Assembly (NCBI GenBank): GCA_037903475.1
Contig: JBAJFG010000637.1
Span: forward strand, 248,001 to 312,000
Source: Ancylostoma caninum
Taxonomy: Eukaryota > Nematoda > Chromadorea > Rhabditida > Ancylostomatidae
Length of the DNA: 64,000 bases
Direction: 5' to 3'
The position numbers and the translations under genes are program-made. The notes below the pieces were generated by a model. That model worked only from the letters and a program-made list of their open reading frames with translations, was not told the origin of the DNA and made no database searches. Positions 49,996 through 60,600 of this stretch are shown here, in pieces; position 1 is the stretch's first letter, and every line of letters begins with the position of its first letter.

Positions 49996-50610
49996 TTAGG
50001 TGGGTTACATGAGGTGCTGATCACGAATATCATGTCCGTTTTGTACCGTAACACGATTTTCGTAGGGTTACGGTAGATATACTGTGGACACCGTACCTCA
50101 TAGAATCCTCTCAAATTTTGCACAGTAGGGTTGTTTTGGGCGCTGATCACGGATATCATATCCGTTTTGTATCGTAATTTTCGTAGGGATACGGCAGGTA
50201 CAGTCCTTGTCAAAAAGATACATAGACGAATTGCGCGTGCGGTTTCATAGCGTCGCGGAATCGCATTGGGACCGACTCGACCCTCTCACTTGGAGCATGC
50301 TCTCTCCTCCTCCCTCATTCAGGTCCCGTTGCGATTCTGCAGGAACGGAATTCGTCTATCTTTTCAACAAGGACTGTGTATGGTAAGGAATTTGGAGAAA
50401 ATGTCGATTTCGAAGAGAAAACGGAGGTGATGTGCAAAATGATGTTTATAATCGTGATCAGCGCCGAAAACAACCCCATTATGCAAAATTTGAGAGGATT
50501 CTATGAGATACCGTGTCTATCGTAAACATGCAAGAACGGGGTTACGGTTACGGTACAAAAAGGACACGATATTCGTATTCAGCACCTAAAATAACCCCCT
50601 AGGCGAAGTT
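49996..50610. repeat. Inverted dispersed repeat with a nested Tc1-type MITE
   Basis: Left part (49996-50199) carries gtgctgatcacgaatatcat, then catagaatcctctcaaattttgca and a second partial repeat. The right part (about 50430-50610) carries the same phrases inverted (tgcaaaatttgagaggattc, tcgtgatcagcgcc). Between them lies the MITE at 50200-50377. A diverged single copy of the same family is in a UTP6 intron at about 18.1-18.25 kb. Confidence 0.6.
50200..50377. mobile_element. Tc1-like MITE
   Basis: Ends are acagtccttgtcaaaaagat (50200) and atcttttcaacaaggactgt (50358-50377), inverted copies flanked by TA. Ends of the form CAGT..TG..CAAAAAGAT are characteristic of Tc1-family transposons. At about 178 bases it cannot encode a transposase and so would be a non-autonomous derivative. 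Confidence 0.7.
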
Positions 50611-50644
50611 TGAACGAAAAAAAAAATTCCCGAAATTTTGGGGC

Positions 50645-51125
50645 AGAACTCAGAACCCCAAAAAAACAACTTGTCGACAAGCATTTGGCGAGCAAGTATC
50701 TGATCGCATCTGAAACTTGCTTTTCCAAGAGCTTGTCGACAACTTGGTTTTGCACTTCCTTGTCGACAACTTGTCCGCCCAAAAGCTTGTCGACAACTTG
50801 TTTTTTCCTTCATTGCCCTGGTGTCCTCAATGGTTGCATTGCATGCTAAGCGGGTATGGGATATGACTCTCTCAGCTAAAAGGTTGTCAACAACTTTTTC
50901 CTCTCAAAGCTCGTTTGCAAGTTGCTTTTTGGAAAAGCTGGTCGACAACTTGTTTTTTCTCTTCCTTGTCGACAAGTTGTCGGGAGAAAAGCTTGTCGAC
51001 AACTTGGTTTTGGGTGGCATGATGACGTCAAACTTGTCGACAACGATTTGCTGGTTAAAAGCTTGTTTGCAAGTTGTTTTTGGGCAAAGCTGGGCCGACA
51101 ACCTGTTTTTGGGGTTCTGAGAACT
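50645..51125. repeat. Foldback element built of palindromic GTCGAC subrepeats
   Basis: Inverted ends: left aactcagaaccccaaaaa (about 50647) and right tttttggggttctgagaac (about 51105-51123). The interior contains about eight copies of an aaaagcttGTCGACaacttg-type unit, often 27-30 bases apart (for example near 50733, 50762, 50790 and 50941, 50968, 50996), plus diverged versions (GTCAAC, GCCGAC). Because each unit is itself a palindrome, both strands have long stop-free frames rich in Leu-Ser-Thr-Thr or Val-Asp-Asn, which are repeat artefacts rather than genes. Confidence 0.75.
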
Positions 51126-51179
51126 AGCCGAATAGTGCCGCCAAATATATACGACGTTTAGCTGGAATATCACCACTCA

Positions 51180-51626
51180 AGCTTGCCCTCAATAGGTTCA
51201 ACGTCGCCGCGAGCGTCATCGCGCGCGGCTTCGCGTCCGAGCTTTCTCCAACAGCCACGTACAAAGCGCACGCCGTTCACCACGTAGTGTTTTGGCTCGC
51301 GTGCGTTCCTCTCGGGTTTGGCGGTGAATTCAGCGTTCTCCAGCGGTTGTTTTTAATCCAATGTAAGCAGTTTCGGTCGACGGAAACCTATTTATTCGTA
51401 TTATTGATTGAACTTCTGTAGAATCCGTGTTTGTTCTCTAGGTAGTCGATTTTTCTCTTCATCTATATCTACAAGGAAGATCTTAATCGTTTTGTACTCT
51501 CGAACAATTCGATATTGACGATTTCTACTGCATCTGTCCTCACCGTTGCGTGTAATTCGTTCCCTATTCTTTGGAAGCAATCTCGGCTGATCTTATTCAA
51601 AGATAATTTACTTTCCTTTGCAGAAG
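51180..51626 (+). promoter_or_regulatory. Probable promoter/5' UTR region of TM9SF3
   Basis: The stretch 51200-51330 is locally GC-rich with several cgcg steps (gcgtcatcgcgcgcggcttc), unlike its A/T-rich surroundings. It is followed by a T-rich run into the acceptor cctttgcag ending at 51623, three bases before the ATG. The acceptor may receive a spliced leader or join a non-coding first exon. No core element was identified. Confidence 0.4.
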
Positions 51627-54600
51627 ATGCGGGTTCGGTTCTTGATTGGGTTATTCCTCCTAATATCCTACCTCGTCGAAGCTGATGAACACGATCACAT
51701 GTATGAAATTGATGAGGAAGTTGTATTGTGGATGAACACGGTGGGTAACTTTTACACTTTACATGTTTGTTTAGTTTATATGGTTTTGTTTACATTAGCA
51801 TAGATAGAGCAGAACAGAACGTACGTTAGCATTAAAACACTCCAATAATCGCTACTGTTTCCTTTTTTCTTCTTTTGAAGCAAGGCATGAATGATACTTT
51901 GGACTCGTACTCCTTACATTTTCCTTTTCCTGAGAAAAGGACCGTGCACACTCGGTATAGTTCCTGGATTCTGTGTACAGTAAGCAGTATCTACTTCATA
52001 ACGACATGTTCTAGACTTTTCGTAACCGAAATGCGGGGAGAAAGGCTCCCTGATCTTGCTGACAGCCTACTTTCAGCATGCCTCGGTGGTTCCCTGAGCA
52101 GGGTTCCATCTTTGCTCTTCTTCTTTGCTAGAGATTCTGTTGCTCCCTATTTTATTGAACTCATTGCTCTCAAACGTGGTCCAATTCCTTCCCATAAAAA
52201 GGATCTCTAGCGAATTCAAACACGAATACACTTCTGAAAACTATTTCTGCTATCGTTAGGTGAAACGGAGCGAATTCCTACTATTCGGAGGATGGATCGT
52301 TCACATCTCCACATGTAAGATCTGCCCAAATTTCGAGATATATGAAATTCCAATATTTCAATATGATACGAATCATATGAAGTTTGCGAGATAAATGGTA
52401 TTAACGTTGGCTATAGAACATCGCAAAATCAAGAAGCCTGAAATATTGATTGCTTTGATCAGTTATTTGAACTTCGATAGTGTTTATGGTTTTGCTTTTC
52501 TTTTGTCTTTCACCATGGTACAGCAAGTGCATGATATTCTGTGCGCTTTTCTTATATGTTTTTGAGTCAGATTAGCTTCTTATCTACTTTTCTTTAGGCG
52601 CGGTTTGTTGAATTTTGACGTCCTTTTTGTTTATGCTCACTGAAGGTTGCGCTGCGTCGCTTTTATATTGCTTCAAAGAAATTACATAACTTTCCACACA
52701 GGCATTTGCTTGATGCTCATGTTTACTTGAATATTTCGTGGCGGTATTCATCAAAATAATACAGAAAAGTAGAATCGATGTGTGAACGAACGAACTCATT
52801 TTAACTTCTGTTAGTCTTCAGTCACTGTGTGGATCCAAGTTTACAGTTAGCATTACCGGCAGTTCGCTCATAACTGGTACAGCACTGCTATATGCCTCAG
52901 AATGGCCCTATCACTTCAATAAATACAGTGATGGTCAATCGTTATTGCATCGCAGAAAATCTTGTGCCAACCACGTGGTGCAACAGACCACTGTGGATGT
53001 CGGGCCTTACCGGGATTGCGCCCTTTATAATGTAAATTTGTGCATGAATGCGCCACATAAGGAAATTAGCCGTGAAAACGGCAAGGCGACAATACTGACA
53101 ACGACCGACAACCGCAACACCGTAGGCTGGGGTTCATGAAGCGATAAACAGGCAAAGCAATGATGGTCAGTGCGATTGGTTATCACATAGACTACATGGA
53201 GCTAGGAGACGTCGAAATTGGTTTGCAGGTCTGATTCCATTGTGCGTTCATGAATCCTAGCGCTGGTGGTCTTCCATGCTGCAGAGGCGGCATGGTTTCC
53301 TACGGTGCAGTTACGGTTGGCCGTCAGTGTAAGTAATGCGCGGAGGCACTATTTGAAGTTTCATAGAAGAAACGTTTCTGTATTGTTGGAGCATCCATTT
53401 TTTAATGCTACCTTGGGAATATATTGAAGTTGCCCTCTTTATGGGTTATTTGTTCTACACTTTTTTGTTAAGTGCTATATCGATTTTGCTTCCAGCAGGA
53501 GCACCAAGCTTCAAAGTTTGAATAGCACTTTCTAGATGTTGGGCAGTAATAACAGGGTCGCAACTCAGCTATTTTCAGGTTGGGCCATACAGCAATCGAC
53601 AGGAAACCTACACCTACTTTTCATTACCATTCTGCCGAGGACCAAAGGAATCCATCGGTCATTATCACGAGACCATGGGCGAGTCTCTTCTAGGGATCGA
53701 ACTTGACTTCTCGGGGCTGGATATCAAATTCAGAAGTTGGTTATTTTCCATGCACTATTACTTCTCGTCTTTTTCTACTACTTTGAGGTATTTCAGCAAA
53801 CACGAAGAAGACAGTATACTGCAAGAAGAAGTTGTCTGTGGATGAATACCAAACCTTCGTATATGCCATAAAGAACAGCTACTTCTACCAAATGTACTTG
53901 GATGACATGCCAATATGGGGTATCTTCTACTTTTTACAAATAACTAGCTTCAAGCGTTTTTTTTTTCAATCGTTTCATTTTGATCGTAACCTGCAGAGAG
54001 CTGTTTTTAATTATCATCGATCGAGTTACGTCATTTTTTCTATAGTTTTTATACATTTTGTTGGTTTGTTTTCATTTCGACCTTCCAGGAATGGTTGGTG
54101 AGGTCGATGATTCTCGATCTCCTCCCTCGTATAAATTGTATACTCACAAACAGCTCGACATTGGATACGATGACAAACAGGCATGTCTTTTTTGTTCTCA
54201 TAATCCTGTTCTCTTTATTCTGTGTTTTTATCTGGTACACTAATGGTAACTGTTTGAGGTGGTAGACGTCAATTTGACTTCCGGCGGTCACGTCGAAATT
54301 CATCCTGGCGTCGAATTAGAGTTCACTTATGAGGTAACTTTTCTTGTCATCTGGAGATGTAAGAGATTTGATTTGTAATCAGATCTTTTGTCTGTAAATC
54401 ACTACATATGAAAACTTCAGGTGAAATGGGTGCAATCCTCCATCAAGTTCGCCGACAGATTCGACAAGTATCTGGACCCAAGTTTCTTCCAACACAGAGT
54501 ACGTTTCAGTCTTGAGTAAGATCTAACCTTCATGTGTTCTATGTGTATGTTAGCATTTTGGTTTTCAGCTAAGTTGTTCTTCTCTTGTTTTAGATCCATT

Positions 54601-57600
54601 GGTTCTCTATCTTCAACAGTTTCATGATGGTTGTGTTCCTTGTCGGTCTAGTCTGGATGATTCTCGTTCGGACGCTACGTAAGGATTACGCAAGATATCA
54701 GAAGGAAGATAGCATGGACGATCTGGTTAGTCGATTTCCATCAGCTCATTCCGTGTTCATTTGAGTCTGATCTCCGTTAATGCATTGGCGGTAGATTATT
54801 TCACAAGTTTCTTCCCCTTTTTATTAATTATCAGTTTCTTTGTTTTTATTGCATTTTACCTTTATGTTTAAAATGCCTGCAACAGTATGTTTCCTCATTC
54901 TGTCAACTTATTGTATCGATTTGTGGGTTCCATTGTTTTGCCACTAGACAATTCGATATGTCCATGCCTTGACAACCTTTATAAGTGTTTCTTTTCCTCC
55001 GGTTTTCACACAATATGTCCCGCAGTTGTGGATGTAGTTGTGCGGTTTCAATTTGGAATGTTATAGTGCAGTTTTCATGACACGTCATTGTGACAATGTT
55101 CGCTGTTAATCAGAGCCGCGTTGCACTTTTGTCAGAGAGGATACAATAGTTGCTCATACTAGCAATTACTTCGCATTTATAGTGGCTGCCAAAAAAAGAA
55201 ATGATCAGAGGTAAAAAAAAGAAATGATCAAAAGCAGGGGAGTGGATGTTATGGAGTGGCTAGATTTCTGTAATTATCTAATTGAAAAAGAATTGGTGGA
55301 ACTGGAAAAGTCATCAAAATGATCAGAATTACCAAGTATGTCAGGGCAGCTGAGAGTTTCAATCGGAATTTCTGAACCGATCCGAGACTGGGCTTCATTG
55401 TTTGCATATCTATTCAGTGATAGGCCCAAAGTTCCAACGATGCATGTTGTGCGATCTCGCTTTTTCACACTTATGCTGGGCTGAGTTTATTGGCGCGTGT
55501 GTTAAAAAGGCAGAAATGATATGCTAGTGGGCGTAACAAAAACACGCCATGCTCTCTGCCACCCACTACTATTTAACGGAGCTACTTTGCTGGAGGTCGT
55601 GAAGCAAAATTGTTTATCGCTTTGACATGGTTCGGAATAATACGTTCTGGTTGGGGTGGTCGGGTGGTAAAACGAGAGGAGGGGGTAGTGTACAAAGTAA
55701 TGTTTTGGAGAACATCACTAATACTGTCAATAAGCCATGCCCGTGACCTTCCTTGTTTCAATTTTTGCCGTCTTCTGAAAACCGTTGCCAGACCGCTGTT
55801 TAGCGATGTGCTTAAATAAAAAAAACCTTTATAGTGGAAAAAGACATGTTTTATTGTGGTAAAATGCAACGATACAAACATAATTCCGTGATTTTGGGCG
55901 GTGTTGATTTGTTGCACGCTTATATTTGAGCGTTATAGTAGTTTGTCTTTTCGTCCAAAACGCTTCTAGTAAATAGCCGTTGAGCCTAGCTCAGGTGATG
56001 TTTGTGAAATTGGCCTCTTGTGAAGGAGAAATTCGAGATGGCTTGTTTTTCCTTCTTCCACAGCCTTTCATTTTTTTTGTGAAGTCAACCCCTCCTTGTT
56101 TAGGATGCTGATTTGGGTGATGAGTATGGTTGGAAGCAGGTGCACGGCGATGTTTTCCGTGCTCCTTCTATGCCGCTACTATTCGCGAGTTGCATTGGTG
56201 CTGGCTACCACGTGTTTACAGTTGCAGTCATAACTATTGTGCTCGCCATTGTTGGCGAATTCTATACCGAGTAAGCACATTCTGGTTTCACATTTTTCGC
56301 TTCGGCGATTGGAGTCGTAATTTTGTGTTGGCTGAAAACGAAACAGCTAATGCGTTTCCAGACGCGGCTCCCTGCTATCCGCTGCTATCTTCGTCTATGC
56401 TGCCAGTTCACCAGTTAACGGATATGCCGGGGGATCAATGTACGCTCGGTTTGGAGGACGTCACTGGATTCGGCAATTGGCTCTCGGAGCTTTTCTTCTT
56501 CCTAGTTTGGTGTGTTTTTCTTCACGTGAGAGCTTTGGTACGCCATCACAGAGCAATTTTTCTTTTTATTTTACAGGTGTGTGGGGTTGCATTCCTTATT
56601 AACTTCATAGCCATTTACTACCATGCATCCAGGGCTATTCCCTTCACAGTTATGGTGAGTTGCTCTTTTGTTCATCTCTAGAGCTTTGGCTAGAAATACT
56701 CCTGGGCAAGGGAATTGCAATAATTACTCTGTAAGCATAATCATTTACTGATATGCGTACCTACACGGTATTATGAAGCATGAAGAGCCACTTTGGCATA
56801 CATATATAACCTTTTCATCACAGCAGCAGAGTCTATGTGAAATAAAAGACTATTTCTCCGCTGAAGTCCAGTTACTTATCCATGGAAATCTTCGTAGTCG
56901 AATACGGGTTTCAGCTCTACAACGAACCTATAGCTCCCGCATACTTGTGCATTTCTAACGATCGTTCTGACCTTTTTTGAAAGGGGTTTGTACTGCTTTC
57001 TTATTCGAATTCTAATTGAAAGATTCCGCTATTCTTTTTTATCCAGTGAGAGCGTTTGCAGACAGAAGGCATGTTAGAAGATGAGATAATGACAGTAGAT
57101 TCTCACAACTAAGAGTTTTTGGGTTGTTAAGCTGAGCCCCTGTCTATGAAGGCATGTCAATCGACATCAGTACATGGAAGGGTCTCACACTCACCCGCTT
57201 TACGGGCATTGACATCGACGAAGAGGTGAAGACTCGGTAAGGAAACAGACTAGAGAGCGCGAAGCGGGTACTTGCTTGACGCGCCAAATGAGGGTGGTAA
57301 CATTTATATTTCTGGAAGTTAGAAAGTTGATAGATGGGACGAAAGTCCGCGTTCCGATGCCCCTGGTATATTGCAGAAGTTTTAACCGATTATATGGTTA
57401 CAAACTCTTTATCCGTGGAACTCATACACTAGCCCTGGTTGGTTTAAAAATACAGCGAGAATTTTCCTAAATGAATACTGCACATTTATATCCACTTCGA
57501 ACGCTCCGTCACAATGGCTGGGATTGATGGAACGATGACCTAACGAACCAACGATGGCTAACGTGATTGGTTACCTTATAGACTACGTAGTGCGATGATG

Positions 57601-60600
57601 GTTACCTTATAGACTACGTAATGCGATGACCTAACGAATCAACGATGGCTAACGTGATTGGTTACCTTATAGACTACGTAGTGCTAAGAAACTTCATGGA
57701 TCTCTGCTAGGAATTTTCTCAAGATAATCGGAACTATTAGGCGGAGTTTTTACCCGTGCACTATTGCAGTATTTGCGATTCGTATTGCAAACTTTTCAAA
57801 GCTCCTTTCTCTAAATTTGAGATATATTATATCCACTACCTCTATCTGGATTTTCAGCTCGCTGTCACAGCTATCTGCCTATTCGTCATATTACCATTGA
57901 CGCTCGTCGGTACTGTCCTGGGTCGCAACATGTCTGGACAGGGAGACTATCCATGCAGGTATCTACTTGGGCACCCATTTTCTCTCACTTTGTCTTGTAT
58001 TTAATGTATTTGTTTTCAGAGTGAATGCTGTACCGCGTCCGATCCCTGACAAGAAATGGTTTGTGCAGCCCTGGTTGATTGTGCTCATGGGTGGCGTCTT
58101 ACCGTTCGGAAGTATCTTCATTGAAATGTGCGTTTGTTGTTTGCTCATTACTCTTCCATAGTGAAGAAGGTCCTCACCATTATTGGGGTTTTGTATTGTT
58201 TGGATTGCTCAAGACTCAGTTTTAGTTTAATAATTATCATTTTCTTTTGTTTTTCTTTAGCCACAATCATTTTTTTCATCTAGCTTATATTTACAGGTAT
58301 TTCATCTTCACGTCATTCTGGGCGTACAAGATTTACTATGTGTATGGTTTTATGCTTCTTGTAACCATCATTCTTGCGATTGTCACAGTCTGTGTCACCA
58401 TCGTCTGCTGCTACTTCCTATTGAATGCCGAAGACTACAGATGGTAAGAAGTTGCTCAGTCCTCGTTTCTGAAGCCGATTTTCTTTTCAGCTTTTCTCGG
58501 AAGTATGCGAAGCTCAGAGAGGCAATGTTGCTATGTGCCTGGTTTTTACACAGTTAAAAAGATAACGCAGAGTGGATTTTTCCATGCAGTACTTTAGTGG
58601 CTGCGAATCTGTAATCTTCGTCGGCTCATGCACTTTTGACAGCACGAAAATTTTGTATATAAATCTGAGTTAATGCTTGACCCTACGGAAACTTTGCTTG
58701 ATCTACATTTATATTCCATGCCTTTCATTTCATTCATACCAAATCCTCAGAAGCATATGGGGCTTTTCAGCATTATAGCTGCCTATTGTACTCGTAGGCA
58801 TTCCATCCACTTGGCCCGCAGATTGGGACAATATCTAGGAGAAAACTGGTGTTTACACCCCTCCCCCCTCCTTCCCAAGTCATGCACAAGGCGCGAACGC
58901 AAACTTCAAAAGCGTTCAGGTTTCAGAATTGTATTCTTTACATATTTCACTAATTTATTCTACATTTGTCTAGCTACAGTGAATGTGCTGGATAAGATGT
59001 TAGCAGGACTTCGACAAAAAGAAAACAACTCATTTTATATAGAACGAAATCGAGGAAAGAAATGAAACCAATCACTAAATACTGAACAGGGAAATTCCGA
59101 GGCGGCGTAATAGAGGTGCTCGAAAAAATGGGTACGAGCAAACGCAATTTTCTGCAGTAGGCTTCCCTGAGGTGAAGTGCGGTGATATCCAAAATTTTAG
59201 GAGATATCGGCAGATATCTCGTATGTGAAAGCGAAAACCATCCTGAATTGTTTATTGTGTTCCTTATACAGTAGCGGTCAATAAAATAGAAATGATCAGT
59301 GGCTACGTTGAAGGCGGAATCTTTCACCGTAATTCAGCTAGGGATTGAGCTATTCAGACGAGATTTGAGCGTATGACGAGGGTTGAAGTGTTTTTCTTTT
59401 CGCTGCATAACGCTGACTCAAATTGTGACTCAAATTGCTTTCGAACAAAGCTATCGTGTTCCATATGCAAATTCTTCACTTTCATCAACATGTTGGTTGC
59501 TTGTTTGTATCGCCTTATTTTGGTCCGAAAAGATATTATACTAAATCCTATTTTGGATGGGTAATTTGCTGTGAACGTCGTGTTCTCTTTACATAAAAAA
59601 TTGGGATTGCCAAAATGTCCAATAAAAGCGAGAAAAATAATTTTCAGTAATTCTAAAGAAAAGGCAACCATCCGGTGGAGGATATTTCCATGATGTTACC
59701 TACTAACAACTATTCTGATCTTGAAATAAGAACTGTTATGCTTTTTATATTCCTGAGATACAATACAGATTTTCCGGCAAATTCGATCAGTTAGTTTGGT
59801 CCTCGCGTTTGAGCAGCAATGGAAAGTGCAGCAGTGACATCTGCTGGTAAAAACAAGCAATTATGTGCCTAATCTGTATCAGTTTTTCATTTTCTCAGAA
59901 AGTGGTAGTGAAGATATTGGACAAAATCCATGGAAGCCAAGGAAATTGAAGCTTAGGCTCAATAGGGCCACTAGAATTCAGTTTCTATCCATGCTAAGCT
60001 GCTGTTAGGAAGCACCCATTGAGCTTCAATACATATCGAAATTTCACCTGGATAGCCCAATGCAGAGGTCACAGCAAAAGATTCTGTTATCAAAATGGCG
60101 CTGATCATGTGTTTTTGACCGCTACTGGAGGTGCTTTATAATCATTTTCTGAACATGTTAGCTGTAAAGTTGAAAAAAAGAAGAAAACTTCAATTTGACA
60201 ATCCATCTTTCAGCCTCTAGTAAATATTTAGTCTTGCGTCCCTTTCTTATTCAATTATGCCTCTATGTGTTCCGTTTTTCTGCTTGAACTCTTCGTGTTT
60301 CATGAGAATCGATGTTGTCTAGATGATAAGTTACGGAGATTGTTTGGCTTCGATAATGGCGTGTTTCCTGATTGTAGATGGGGTCACGATATATCCCTTA
60401 CGAGCTGATCATGTCTTTTGAATGTAGTGTTTTCGTTCAGTGATGAGTCACTATTTGAGAGTGTACTGCTGTTGTAAGAGACACAGAATTATGGAAAGAA
60501 AAACTGAAGTGCTAACGAATGCAATTGAGTTGGTAGAGGGGGCGTTGGAAGAAGTACAAAACAAGTTGGGATATTTGGTCATTCACGCAGCATGTTTATG

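Noticed and set aside
50579..51176. Several overlapping open frames on both strands
   Set aside because: They arise from the palindromic GTCGAC subrepeats and have repetitive Leu-Ser-Thr-Thr or Val-Asp-Asn composition.
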